A stretch of 53,367 bases of DNA from an uncultured Verrucomicrobia subdivision 3 bacterium (GTDB lineage Bacteria > Verrucomicrobiota > Verrucomicrobiia > Limisphaerales > UBA11358): NCBI GenBank assembly GCA_903820285.1, contig CAIJGS010000182.1, positions 1-53,367 on the forward strand, written 5' to 3'. The notes under the pieces were generated by a model. The model worked only from the letters and a program-made list of their open reading frames with translations. It was not told where the DNA came from and did no database searches. A program made the position numbers and the translations under genes. Positions 14,813-23,652 of this stretch are shown here, piece after piece; positions within the stretch are counted from its first letter, which is position 1, and every line of letters begins with the position of its first letter.

Positions 14813-16791
14813 GTGGCCGGCCAAATAGAATTGCGCGGCTTTTCCTGGCGTATGGCTGGGCGCTTCTGGCGTCCGCTGGAACGCCGGCGCTCATTCCGGC
14901 GCCGCAAAGCGTCAGTTGGACCGGCGGGATGGCGGACTGTTCGCGTTACCAGATCTCCACACCCGGCGAAGCCGGCTTTGCCGCCGCCGAATTGGAGCGC
15001 ACCCTTTCTGCCGCTCAAAAGGATCCCGCCGGAATACAAATCACCTTGCGCTTCGGCGCGATCGCTTTGACAAATGGCGAGGCTTACACATTGGATGTCG
15101 CGCCGGGAGGCATTGTCATAGCCGCACCGAAGCCGGCGGGTTTGTGCTATGGTGTCGAAACCTTTCGCCAGCTTCTCGCGGGTACGACCAGCGCGCCCGG
15201 TTGCCACATCGTGGACGAACCGGTGTTTGCCTGGCGCGGTTTCATGCACGACGTTGGGCGAAATTTTCAAGACCTTGCCTTGCTCAAGCGGTTCGTGGAC
15301 GTCATGGCACAGTACAAGCTGAACGTGTTTCACTTTCATCTCACGGACAATCCCGCCTGGCGGGTTGAATGTCGCGTTCATCCTGAACTGAACGATCCCA
15401 AGTTCACGCCCGCCACGCGCAGCCCCGGCAAGTACTACACCTACGCCGAGCTGAACGCCTTCATCGCCTACTGCCGAGCACGCAGTGTGCGCGTGGTGCC
15501 GGAACTCGATATGCCGGGCCACAGCGCTTACTTCAAGCGGGCTTTTGGCGTGGATATGCAGGACGAGCGGGGCATGAAAATCCTTTCCGAATGTGTGAAT
15601 GAATTCCTCGACCAGGTGGATGTGACAGAACTGCACATTGGCTCGGATGAGGTCGCGTTGAAGAATAAAAGCTTCCTGCCGCATATGGCCGCACTTGGTC
15701 GCGCGCACGGCAAACAGATCATCGTTTGGCGGCCGGGCGCTCTCCCCGGCGGCAAGGTTATCACCCAGCTATGGTCCGCCGGCGGGCGGGGGAACAGCCT
15801 TGTGCCCGGCATGCCCTGCCTCGATTCCCGCGACGATTATGTGAATCATCTGGACCCATTTGATTTGCCGCAGCGCGAGTTGAATCTTGCCACCTGCGGC
15901 AAAGTTGCGGGTGATGAATTTGCCTTGGGTGGCATCCTCTGCCACTGGCCGGACAATAATGTCGGGGAGCAAATGAATGTGTACCGGCAAAGTCCGGTAT
16001 TTCCCGCGCTGCTGGCTGCGGCCGAGCGTTACTGGTGCGGTCACACGCCGGAGCGAAAGGAATTCTGGGCGCGGCTGCCGGAGGCGGGTACGCCGGCGTT
16101 CACGAATTGCGAGGAGTTTGAGGCGAGGATGCTGGCGCATCGCAATTTGTATTTCCGCGACTGGCCTTTTCCATATGTGAAGCAGACGGACATTGTCTGG
16201 AAGCTCATCGGCCCGTTCGATCATCAGGGTAATGTGAACGCGGTTTTTCCACCGGAACAGGAAATCCGCAACAGTTATGACATTGGCGGGACGAATTACA
16301 CCTGGCACGAAGCACGCGGTGCGACCATTCACATCAATCATTTCTGGTACGACGGCTGGTTGCCGAAAACCGCGGCTGGCACGGTTTATGCGCTGACATA
16401 TGTCTGGTCGCCACGTGTGCAGACGGTTGGCTTTTGGATCGGCTTCAACGGGCCGTCGCGTTCGGACCGGCGCGGGGGACCAAACCCCGCGCAAGGGCAG
16501 TGGAGCACCACCGGGTCGCGGATTTGGGTGAACGATTCCCCACTCGCGCCGCCCGTTTGGCAGCAACCCGGTGCCGTGAAGGGCGGCACGGAAGCGCCAT
16601 TCGTAGATGAGGATTATTTTTACCGTGAGCCGCTGCCCGTGGCGCTGAAGCAGGGATGGAGTAAGATACTGGTGAAAGCGCCCCGCAGTGCGGCAACGTG
16701 GAAATGGATGTTTACCTGTGTGCCCGTTGTCGCCGAGCAGGGCCATGTTCGCGAGGTGGAAGGGCTGCGGTTTGCCACGAATCCCGAATGA
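14809..16791 (+). CDS. Secreted GH20 beta-N-acetylhexosaminidase
   Basis: This 660-residue protein is a GH20 enzyme that removes terminal beta-GlcNAc or GalNAc from glycans. A signal peptide (FLAYGWALLASAG) precedes a GH20b-type N-terminal domain (LIPAPQSVSW to GVETFRQLL). The TIM barrel follows with FAWRGFMHDVGRNF, VFHFHLTDNPAWRV and VVPELDMPGHS. The catalytic pair is D280-E281 in HIGSDEV, the arrangement for substrate-assisted catalysis. The last 200 residues form an extra beta-rich domain (IVWKLIGPFDHQGNVN onward) without assigned function. The GTG start at 14809 overlaps the lyase stop by 4 nt, indicating translational coupling. Position suggests it trims HexNAc exposed when sialic acids are removed from mucin-like glycans. 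Confidence 0.88.
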   Translation: MSGRPNRIARLFLAYGWALLASAGTPALIPAPQSVSWTGGMADCSRYQISTPGEAGFAAAELERTLSAAQKDPAGIQITLRFGAIALTNGEAYTLDVAPGGIVIAAPKPAGLCYGVETFRQLLAGTTSAPGCHIVDEPVFAWRGFMHDVGRNFQDLALLKRFVDVMAQYKLNVFHFHLTDNPAWRVECRVHPELNDPKFTPATRSPGKYYTYAELNAFIAYCRARSVRVVPELDMPGHSAYFKRAFGVDMQDERGMKILSECVNEFLDQVDVTELHIGSDEVALKNKSFLPHMAALGRAHGKQIIVWRPGALPGGKVITQLWSAGGRGNSLVPGMPCLDSRDDYVNHLDPFDLPQRELNLATCGKVAGDEFALGGILCHWPDNNVGEQMNVYRQSPVFPALLAAAERYWCGHTPERKEFWARLPEAGTPAFTNCEEFEARMLAHRNLYFRDWPFPYVKQTDIVWKLIGPFDHQGNVNAVFPPEQEIRNSYDIGGTNYTWHEARGATIHINHFWYDGWLPKTAAGTVYALTYVWSPRVQTVGFWIGFNGPSRSDRRGGPNPAQGQWSTTGSRIWVNDSPLAPPVWQQPGAVKGGTEAPFVDEDYFYREPLPVALKQGWSKILVKAPRSAATWKWMFTCVPVVAEQGHVREVEGLRFATNPE

Positions 16792-16801
16792 ATCAAATTA
16801 C

Positions 16802-18010
16802 ATGAGACCCAGTTTAACAATCCATTGGTTGGCGATCGCGGTCGCCATGATCATAAAATCAACCCTGTCGGCCCGAGCCGCCGAACCACAGTTCGCGGAC
16901 GTGTTCATTGCCGGCAAGGACCAGTTCCAATCCATCCGCATCCCTGCAGTCGTCGTGGCGAAAAAGGGCACGGTGCTGGCGTTTGCCGAGGGACGTTCGC
17001 AGAACGCCGACCAGGCGAACAACAAAATCGTTCTCAAGCGTAGCACTGATGGAGGCAAAACATGGGGTGGGTTGCAGGTCATTGCCGATGACGGCAAGAA
17101 TTGTCTCAACAATCCCTGTGCGGTGGTGGATAAAATATCTGGCCGGGTCATTTTGATGTTCCAGTCGTATCCCTTCGGATTCAGCGAGCGCGACGGAAAA
17201 ATTCTTCCGGGCCTCGACGGTCCGGCCATCGTGCGCAACTATGTGGTTCACTCGGATGACGATGGCGCGACGTGGTCACCAATGGAGGACGTGACGCGCA
17301 CGACCAAGCATGCCGAGGGCGTGACGATTCTCGCGAGTGGTCCGGGTATTGGCATTCAGCTTAGGCGCGGTGCGCATGCCGGCAGGATTCTCATGCCGTT
17401 CAACGAGGGACCTTTTGGCCACTGGAAAGTTCTCGCTGTGTTTAGCGAAGACGGCGGCGATCATTGGCACCTTGGTGAACCCGCGCCGGGATGCTGTGTC
17501 ACCAATGCCGCCGGAAAAAATATCAGCCTCGTCAACGAAGTGCAGATGGTCGAATTATCCGATGGCACCGTAATGCTCAACAGCCGCAAGTGGGGTGGCA
17601 AACCACTGCGCAAAACCGCCGTGAGTCGGGATGGCGGTGTGACCTGGTCCCAGATCAAGGAGGAATCCGCACTGCGTGATCCTGGCTGCATGGCCTCGAT
17701 TTTTCATCCGGAAAGCAAGGAGGGAAAGGGGGTCCTGCTTTATTCTGGGCCGGATGGTACCAAACGCGAAAACGGCACCATTCATTTGAGCCGCGATAAT
17801 GGAAAAACCTGGCCGGTAAAAAAGGTTCTATTCCCCGGAAGTTTCGCCTACAGCGTACTGACCCAATTGCCCAATGGCGAAATGGGCTGCCTGTTTGAGA
17901 CGGACGAAGCGAATCGCATTGTTTTTGCCCGTTTCCCGCTTGCCTGGCTGACGGCTGTACCCGCCGCGCCCGGGACGGCTGAGATGGAAACCAACGGAGT
18001 CACCCATTGA
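16802..18010 (+). CDS. Secreted GH33 sialidase (exo-alpha-sialidase)
   Basis: The 402-residue protein is a six-bladed BNR sialidase that releases terminal sialic acids. I chose the ATG at 16802 (MRPSLTIHW), which gives a normal signal peptide ending near SARA; the open frame upstream overlaps the GH20 gene and is not sialidase-like. The RIP motif (QSIRIPAVV, Arg46) starts the catalytic domain. Asp-box repeats are STDGGKTWG, SDDDGATWS, EDGGDHWHL, SRDGGVTWS and SRDNGKTWP. FAEGRSQNADQANNKIVLKRS and a late FAYSVLTQLPNG supply the usual acid/base and tyrosine surroundings. The gene begins 10 nt after GH20 and ends in a 4-nt overlap with the DUF218 gene. Confidence 0.92.
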   Translation: MRPSLTIHWLAIAVAMIIKSTLSARAAEPQFADVFIAGKDQFQSIRIPAVVVAKKGTVLAFAEGRSQNADQANNKIVLKRSTDGGKTWGGLQVIADDGKNCLNNPCAVVDKISGRVILMFQSYPFGFSERDGKILPGLDGPAIVRNYVVHSDDDGATWSPMEDVTRTTKHAEGVTILASGPGIGIQLRRGAHAGRILMPFNEGPFGHWKVLAVFSEDGGDHWHLGEPAPGCCVTNAAGKNISLVNEVQMVELSDGTVMLNSRKWGGKPLRKTAVSRDGGVTWSQIKEESALRDPGCMASIFHPESKEGKGVLLYSGPDGTKRENGTIHLSRDNGKTWPVKKVLFPGSFAYSVLTQLPNGEMGCLFETDEANRIVFARFPLAWLTAVPAAPGTAEMETNGVTH

Positions 18011-18660
18011 AGGCCGATCTGCAACTGGCCGCGCAGGTGGTTTGGAACTACCACCGGCTGGGGCATGTGCTGGAGCCCGCCGATCTGATTTTCGTGCTGG
18101 GCAGCCATGATTTGCGGGTGGCCGGTCATGCGGCGGATCTATATCAACGCGGGCTTGCTCCGCGGGTGGTCTTATCGGGTGGACTTGGCCGGCTTACAGC
18201 CGGAACATGGACCCGATCGGAAGCGGAAATGTTCGCGGAAGTCCTGCAGGTTCGCGGCGTACCCGCCTCCGCATGCCTGCTGGAAAGCCGCTCGACCAAC
18301 ACCGGCGAAAATATCCAGTTCACCCGCGAGCTGCTGGCCGGGCAGGGGATTGGGGTGGGGTCAATCATTGCCGTGCAGAAACCTTATATGGAGCGGCGTG
18401 CGTTCGCCGCCATCCGCCAGCAGTGGCCGGAAGTGGCGGTGCACATTTCGTCGCCGCCGCTGGAATTTGCAGAATACGGCAACGCCAATATGCCAATCGA
18501 GGAAGTGGTTCATATCATGGTCGGCGACTTGCAACGCATCCTGGAATATCCGCGACTTGGTTTTATGATTCCTCAAGAGGTTCCAGACCATGTGCGACAA
18601 GCGTACGAATTACTGGTGGCGGCAGGGTTTACGCGCCATCTACTCAATCCGCATACATGA
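18007..18660 (+). CDS. YdcF/SanA-like DUF218 protein in the sialic-acid operon
   Basis: This 217-residue soluble protein has the DUF218 (YdcF/ElyC/SanA superfamily) pattern: ADLIFVLGSHDLRVAGHAADLY, then LAPRVVLSGGLG, a TRSEAEMFAEVLQVRGVPASACLLESRSTNTGENIQFTRELL segment carrying the conserved STNTGEN, and IIAVQKPYMERRAF. It has no signal peptide or membrane anchor, unlike ElyC and SanA, and so resembles cytoplasmic E. coli YdcF, which has been reported to bind S-adenosylmethionine. The start is TTG 18007, overlapping the sialidase stop by 4 nt; the stop overlaps the next ATG by 4 nt. Its place inside a sialic-acid operon suggests a role in this pathway, but what it does cannot be said from sequence. 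Confidence 0.8.
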   Translation: MKADLQLAAQVVWNYHRLGHVLEPADLIFVLGSHDLRVAGHAADLYQRGLAPRVVLSGGLGRLTAGTWTRSEAEMFAEVLQVRGVPASACLLESRSTNTGENIQFTRELLAGQGIGVGSIIAVQKPYMERRAFAAIRQQWPEVAVHISSPPLEFAEYGNANMPIEEVVHIMVGDLQRILEYPRLGFMIPQEVPDHVRQAYELLVAAGFTRHLLNPHT

Positions 18661-20225
18661 AAACCTTATTTTCATTGCTCATTATTGCGCTCGTCACCTT
18701 CAATTTTTCGGCGTTCGGTGAGCCCGTAAACCTGATCCTGGCACCAGTTTTTGGTGACAACATGGTTCTCCAGCGTGATAAACCGCTGGTGATTTGGGGG
18801 CAGGCTCAAGCCGGTGAAACAATTTCAGTTCGTTTCGCTGGTCAGACGAAAACCACGACCGCCGGTTTAACCGGAAGCTGGAAAGTGATTTTGGGTGCGT
18901 TGCCCGCGAACGCCAAACCGCGCAACCTGACGGTTACGGCCGGAAATGCCCTCAAAGAAGCAACCGCTAGCCAGCAATTGACGAACGTGCTGGTTGGCGA
19001 GGTCTGGCTGGCGGCCGGTCAGTCGAACATGGAATTTCCCCTCGCGCGTGAATTGCACGCCGCACAGGAAATACCGGCGGCTACGAATGGGCAGATTCGT
19101 CTGCTCAACATGGCTTATGCCGGCCAGAATTTTTTCAGCAAGCCGTTCGGGTCGAATGAAGTCGCACGCATGACTCCGGAAAACCTCTACCAAGGTTACT
19201 GGAAGAATTGCACGCCGGCGAGCGCCCAGGGGTTTTCGGCCATCGCGTACTATTTCAGCCAGGAGATACAGCTTAAAGAAAATGTTCCGGTCGGCGTCAT
19301 CAATTGCGCCGTCGGCGGCAGTCCGACCGAGGCTTGGATTCGGCGGGCGGCATTGGCGAGTGATCCGGGCGCGCAGGTGATGGCGCAGGGCAACTGGCTG
19401 ACCAACGCTGCGTTTGACGACTGGTGCCGCCAGCGTGGCCATGAAAATCTGGACGCGCCGCTGGCTGCCGGTCTCGCCGTGCCAAGTGATGACCTCGGGC
19501 CGAATCACCACTTTAAGCCCGCCTTTTTATGGGATGCCGGCCCGGCGCGACTGACCCCGTTCGCACTGCGTGGGGTGCTGTGGTATCAGGGCGAAAGCAA
19601 TTCGCTGGAGGACCGTCGGGTGCGGCAGCACGGAATTCTGTTCCCGTTGCTTATTCGCGACTGGCGGGCGGTGTGGGGTGAAAATTTGCCGTTTCTTTTC
19701 TGCCAGCTATCGAGCATTCAAACCAACGCCTACAAATCTACATACTGGCCGGAGTTTCGCGACCAGCAGCGCCAATTGGCGGAGACGATTCCCAATGCGG
19801 GTATGGCTGTAACGAGCGATCACGGCCTGCCGAACGACGTGCATCCGCGCGAAAAGCGCGAGATTGGCCGCCGCCTCGCGCTCGTCGCCCGGGCCAAGGT
19901 TTACGGCGAGAACATCGAGTTTAGCGGCCCGCAACCTTTACCAGCCGTGGCACGGCGCGCGGGTGTGGAAATTGATTTTTCCCACGCCATCGGCTTGAAA
20001 ACCAGTGATGCGACGCCTGTGCGTGGTTTTGAACTCGCCAGCGAAGATAATGTTTTTTATCCGGCCACCGCCACCATTGCCGGCGCAAAGGTTTTACTAT
20101 CCTGCGCAGCTATCAGTTCACCTCGCCGGGTCCGCTATGGCTGGCAGCCGTTCAGTGCCGGCAACCTGGTGAATGGCGACAATCTCCCTGCCTCCACCTT
20201 TGAAATTCCTGTTAACGCAAAATGA
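18657..20225 (+). CDS. Secreted sialate O-acetylesterase (SASA family)
   Basis: The 522-residue protein removes O-acetyl groups from sialic acids, which otherwise block sialidase and lyase. It starts at ATG 18657 (overlap ATGA with the DUF218 stop) and has a signal peptide MKTLFSLLIIALVTFNFSAFG. Family marks are GDNMVLQRDKPLVIWG at the N-terminal beta-domain, the nucleophile Ser123 in AAGQSNMEFPL, NCAVGGSPTEAW, LWYQGESN and the Asp394/His396 pair in NDVHPREKREIG. All SGNH catalytic blocks are present and length is usual. Its stop overlaps the epimerase start by 4 nt. Although the family is called sialate O-acetylesterase, some members act on xylan or other acetylated sugars; the operon context strongly favours sialate here. 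Confidence 0.9.
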   Translation: MKTLFSLLIIALVTFNFSAFGEPVNLILAPVFGDNMVLQRDKPLVIWGQAQAGETISVRFAGQTKTTTAGLTGSWKVILGALPANAKPRNLTVTAGNALKEATASQQLTNVLVGEVWLAAGQSNMEFPLARELHAAQEIPAATNGQIRLLNMAYAGQNFFSKPFGSNEVARMTPENLYQGYWKNCTPASAQGFSAIAYYFSQEIQLKENVPVGVINCAVGGSPTEAWIRRAALASDPGAQVMAQGNWLTNAAFDDWCRQRGHENLDAPLAAGLAVPSDDLGPNHHFKPAFLWDAGPARLTPFALRGVLWYQGESNSLEDRRVRQHGILFPLLIRDWRAVWGENLPFLFCQLSSIQTNAYKSTYWPEFRDQQRQLAETIPNAGMAVTSDHGLPNDVHPREKREIGRRLALVARAKVYGENIEFSGPQPLPAVARRAGVEIDFSHAIGLKTSDATPVRGFELASEDNVFYPATATIAGAKVLLSCAAISSPRRVRYGWQPFSAGNLVNGDNLPASTFEIPVNAK

Positions 20226-21418
20226 ATCCCCCCTATCTTGCCACTCCTGAGAGCCGGTTGAAGCTTACCGCATTTTATCAGGATACACTGCTCAACAATG
20301 TCATTCCATTTTGGATCAGGCATGGTCTTGACCGTGAATATGGCGGTATGCTGACGGCGCTCGACCGCGACGGTGCCGTGTTGGATACGGACAAATCCGT
20401 CTGGTTCCAGGGCCGGGCCGGCTGGATGTTTGCGACGCTTTACAACACAGTTGAACGTCGCTCTGAATGGCTGGAAGCGGCGCGCTCTTGCATCGAATTT
20501 TCACACCAGCATTGCTTTGCGCCGGACGGGAAAATGTATTTCTCCGTGACGCGGGACGGCCAGCCGCTGCGCAAGCGGCGCTATGTCTACAGCGAGAGTT
20601 TTGCCGCCGTTGCCAGCGCGGCGTTTGCGAAGGCGACCGGGTCAGCCCGCGCCGCTGATGATGCAGTAAAAATATTTTCCACCTATTTGCGCTACTCGTT
20701 CGAGCCGGGCGTGATGAATCCAAAATTTGAGCCAACGCGACCGGCGAAAGGCTTGGCCGCGTTGATGATTTGTATCGTCACCGCCCAGGAATTGCGCGCC
20801 AACCTGGGTGACGTGTTGGTAAGCGGGCGCACCTGCACGGAGTGGATTGATTTGAGCATCGCCGAAATTGAGCGGGATTTTCTCAAGCCGGATTTGCAGG
20901 TGCTCATGGAAATGGTCGCGCCCGATGGCAGTCTCATTGATCATATTGACGGACGGACGCTGAATCCCGGCCACGCCATCGAGTGCGCATGGTTCGTGAT
21001 GCATGAAGGCGAATTGCGCGGGGATAGGCGGTTGATCCAAATTGGCGTGAAAATTCTCGACTGGATGTGGGCGCGCGGTTGGGACGAACAATGTGGCGGC
21101 ATTTACTATTTTCGCGATGTATTTAACAAGCCGGTGCAGGAATACTGGCATGACATGAAGTTCTGGTGGCCGCACAACGAGGCCATCATCGCCACACTGC
21201 TCGCCTGGAAACTGACCGGCGACGAAAAATACGCCCGCTGGCATCAGCGCGTCCACGATTGGAGCTTCCAGCATTTTTCCGATCCGGAATACGGCGAATG
21301 GTATGGGTATCTGCATCGCGATGGCAGCGTGTCACAGCGGGCCAAGGGCAATCTCTATAAAGGCCCGTTTCACCTGCCGCGGATGCTGTGGTATTGCAGC
21401 CGGATAGCCAAAGCTTGA
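20222..21418 (+). CDS. N-acylglucosamine 2-epimerase (AGE/RnBP family)
   Basis: The 398-residue enzyme is an (alpha/alpha)6-barrel epimerase that interconverts N-acetylmannosamine and N-acetylglucosamine in the cytoplasm. Typical blocks are GGMLTALDRDGAVLDTDKSVWFQGRAGWMFATLYN, NPGHAIECAWF with His251, FWWPHNEAI, and GEWYGYLHRDG followed by KGPFHLPRML with His384. The two histidines correspond to the catalytic pair of the family. It is the last gene of the operon, overlapping the esterase stop by 4 nt. With the lyase this makes the non-phosphorylated ManNAc to GlcNAc route known from Bacteroides; the GlcNAc kinase must be elsewhere. No signal peptide. Confidence 0.9.
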   Translation: MNPPYLATPESRLKLTAFYQDTLLNNVIPFWIRHGLDREYGGMLTALDRDGAVLDTDKSVWFQGRAGWMFATLYNTVERRSEWLEAARSCIEFSHQHCFAPDGKMYFSVTRDGQPLRKRRYVYSESFAAVASAAFAKATGSARAADDAVKIFSTYLRYSFEPGVMNPKFEPTRPAKGLAALMICIVTAQELRANLGDVLVSGRTCTEWIDLSIAEIERDFLKPDLQVLMEMVAPDGSLIDHIDGRTLNPGHAIECAWFVMHEGELRGDRRLIQIGVKILDWMWARGWDEQCGGIYYFRDVFNKPVQEYWHDMKFWWPHNEAIIATLLAWKLTGDEKYARWHQRVHDWSFQHFSDPEYGEWYGYLHRDGSVSQRAKGNLYKGPFHLPRMLWYCSRIAKA

Positions 21419-21436
21419 GCGTGAAGGAGGGCATCG

Positions 21437-21452
21437 GTTGCCAGCAGGCAAC
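21437..21452 (+). terminator. Small hairpin after the sialic-acid operon
   Basis: GTTGCC (21437-21442) pairs perfectly with GGCAAC (21447-21452) over an AGCA tetraloop, about 20 nt after the epimerase stop. There is no U-tract, so it may be an RNA-stabilising 3' hairpin rather than an intrinsic terminator. Confidence 0.3.
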
Positions 21453-21559
21453 TTCCGCTTGCAGGTATCGTTCAGGACTTGCTTTTTCAGGGCATAAGGT
21501 CGCTTTGCAACAGCTTGGGATATACTCAACCGATATTTCTCCTTTTGATCAAAAACTTG

Positions 21560-22331
21560 AAACTCGGCAATGACCGGCTCAGCGTCGGGCTCGCCAGCGG
21601 GTTTGTCGACGGTCATGTTTAAACGGTAGTACCGCGCCTTGACCGGCTCAAACTGCAATTCTTTTTTGGGGCCGATGCCGGCACCGGACACAACGGTTTT
21701 CCATTGGCCATCAATTTGTGCCTGGAAGGTAAACTTGTTGCAACGCGCATAGTCCGGCCCTTCACTTAAAACCGCCCGGTTTACGGAGTGATCCACGCCG
21801 AGGTCAAGCTGCGCCCAACCTGCGCGCGAGTTCTCCGGACCGGCCCAGACGTGTCGAACCGGCCGTCATTAATGTGTTCCTTCTGCAACGTTGCCCAGCC
21901 CGCCCACTCGGCGGAAACCGTGACCGGCCGGCCTTGCGAAACCGGTTTGGCGGGTGGGATCACCGCTGGCACCCCTTCGATTTCCACCGCCGCGACAGGG
22001 GAGATGGGATCCGGCGCAGCGGCGGGTAGCGACAATAGTACGCCGCGCTCACTGGCGACCCGGGGAACTTCCACTTTTGGTAGCAGCCAACAGATATGCG
22101 GGTTTCACCTTGTTTGTGACGGGAATAGGCAATTTGCCACTCGCCGGCCAGTTGGGAATAGAGTCCCCAATGAATGAAAATGCCAAACTTCGCGCCTCGG
22201 AACCACTGCATCAGCGCGTTGTGTGCCTCGACAGTTTCCTCGGTCGGGGCAGCTGAGACATCCGGAGCTTCGCTGCGAACGTGGTGTGTGCCAGCGAGGC
22301 AAGGTGGCAGCAGGCGGATGCTGCTTTTCAT
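21560..22331 (-). pseudogene. GH29 alpha-L-fucosidase, broken by internal deletion and frameshifts
   Basis: Three minus-strand reading frames hold pieces of one secreted fucosidase. Frame 1 (from ATG 22331, MKSSIRLLPP) includes ALMQWFRGAKFGIFIHWGLYSQLAGEW, the start of the GH29 catalytic domain. Frame 2 resumes at about 22,070 with LLSLPAAAPDPISPVAAVEIEG, which belongs after the catalytic barrel. Frame 3 (from about 21,800) has DHSVNRAVLSEGPDYARCNKFTF and VKARYYRLNMTV, a discoidin-like C-terminal part. Several hundred residues containing the nucleophile are missing. The remnant is convergent with the sialic-acid operon, consistent with an ancestral mucin or fucosylated-glycan locus that lost this activity. 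Confidence 0.8.
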
Positions 22332-22830
22332 TATGGGGAGAGAATTTTCCGGGCATGAAGCTAGAGAATGGGATCGGCTGAGTATTTCCCCCGTTCGGCG
22401 GAAACTTTTAGTTCCCGCAAACCGAAAAGTAAACGGCCGCGCAACTTCCATCTAGCGGGCATAGTCGGTCAGGTGCGAGCCGCGCCAGTTGCTCCGGGTA
22501 GCGCTTCGGTATTTTTGACCCGGTTTTTGCGGCGACCTGCCTGAGCGGCTTCCAGAATCTGAATCTGCCGCCCGGTCCGCCCGTAAATCATAAATGTCTC
22601 TGTTTCAGAGCCGGTGGGCATGCCCGGGGGTGAATGATGGCCATGGGGCAACTTGTGGTTTGAACCCAATCAGGCGCCGCTTTTGTAATGAAATCAAGGA
22701 GGGGATGACCATTAACATGTATTCGCAAAATACAGGGCATTTGCCCTCGCAGGGAATCGGCGGCGGGCTTAAGGTCAGACTTAGGCATCGGGTTTAAGGT
22801 CACGATGCAACCCAAATAATTTAACCGCGC
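22332..22830. other. Gene-free stretch before the second pseudopilin gene
   Basis: No reading frame here resembles a known family, and none has convincing start signals. A minus-strand frame (22469-22669) contains MIYGRTGRQIQILEAAQAG, which I do not recognise; it may be decayed coding DNA. The right end should carry the promoter of the pseudopilin gene, but no good consensus is seen. Confidence 0.45.
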
Positions 22831-23586
22831 ATGAAACATTTTACGTCCATTAAGCCTGATTCCAAACAGCGGCAGGGTTTTACGCTGATCGAATTGCTCG
22901 TGGTCATTGCCATCATCGCCATTTTGGCAGCCATGTTGTTACCGGCGCTGGCCAAGGCGAAGGCCAAGGCAAAGCAAATCGGTTGTGTGAACAATCTGCG
23001 GCAAATTGGGCTGGCGTCCCTCATGTATCGCATTGATTTTAACGGCACTTTCCCGCCCCGCACCCAGATTGGTGCGGATGGCAATGCCTACACGACGCAG
23101 TTTGCCTGGGTGGGGCGGGCGGGAAACTCCGGTGGGTATATCCAATTGGACGCCACGCGCCGACCGCTCAACACGCCATACATGGGAAAATACGGGGCCA
23201 CCAATGACGTCCCGATCGCGCGGTGTCCCAGCGATGTGCTGCCGAATTCAGCCTATTTTGTCATGGGCTCGACTTACGCCAACAACTGCGACGGCGGCGC
23301 TTTAAACACCCTCAGCATGGTTGATTCAACCGGGAACGGCGCTTCCTGCAAAGAAACGGCCATTGCCAGCCCGGTTCGCATGGTGATCCTGGGTGAAGAG
23401 GGAGCCTACTTTTCCCCGTGGAACGGCACGGCTCCGCCAGACCAGTATTTCGTGCACACCAAACCCGGCGATTATCGCTGGAACATTGCTTTCGCCGACG
23501 GCCATTCACAGTTCACCAAGATCACTTTCCAACTCGGCGTGCAGTTGATGTCCGCCGGCGAATATACCTTTGACCGATCCAAGTAA
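22831..23586 (+). CDS. Type II secretion/pilin-like pseudopilin
   Basis: This 251-residue protein has a canonical prepilin N-terminus, [13 protein letters not shown], with glycine at the cleavage site and a glutamate at mature position 5. It continues with an [23 protein letters not shown] helix and the [20 protein letters not shown] block usual in Verrucomicrobia and Planctomycetes. The C-terminal region includes [17 protein letters not shown], close to the DG/H motif of the family. It lies 66 nt before a giant PATR protein in the same direction and may be co-transcribed with it; pseudopilins are often paired with secreted proteins in these genomes. Function beyond membrane or pilus-like assembly is not known. 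No Shine-Dalgarno sequence precedes the ATG. Confidence 0.88.
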   Translation: MKHFTSIKPDSKQRQGFTLIELLVVIAIIAILAAMLLPALAKAKAKAKQIGCVNNLRQIGLASLMYRIDFNGTFPPRTQIGADGNAYTTQFAWVGRAGNSGGYIQLDATRRPLNTPYMGKYGATNDVPIARCPSDVLPNSAYFVMGSTYANNCDGGALNTLSMVDSTGNGASCKETAIASPVRMVILGEEGAYFSPWNGTAPPDQYFVHTKPGDYRWNIAFADGHSQFTKITFQLGVQLMSAGEYTFDRSK

Positions 23587-23652
23587 TTCTGTTGCGCCAA
23601 AAATCAGTTCCCGACCCAATCAAACATCCAACCCCAACCAAAACAACGCACT

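Noticed and set aside
22469-22839. Possible small genes on the minus strand between the fucosidase relic and the pseudopilin
   Set aside because: There are no recognisable motifs or start signals; noted only as unexplained sequence.
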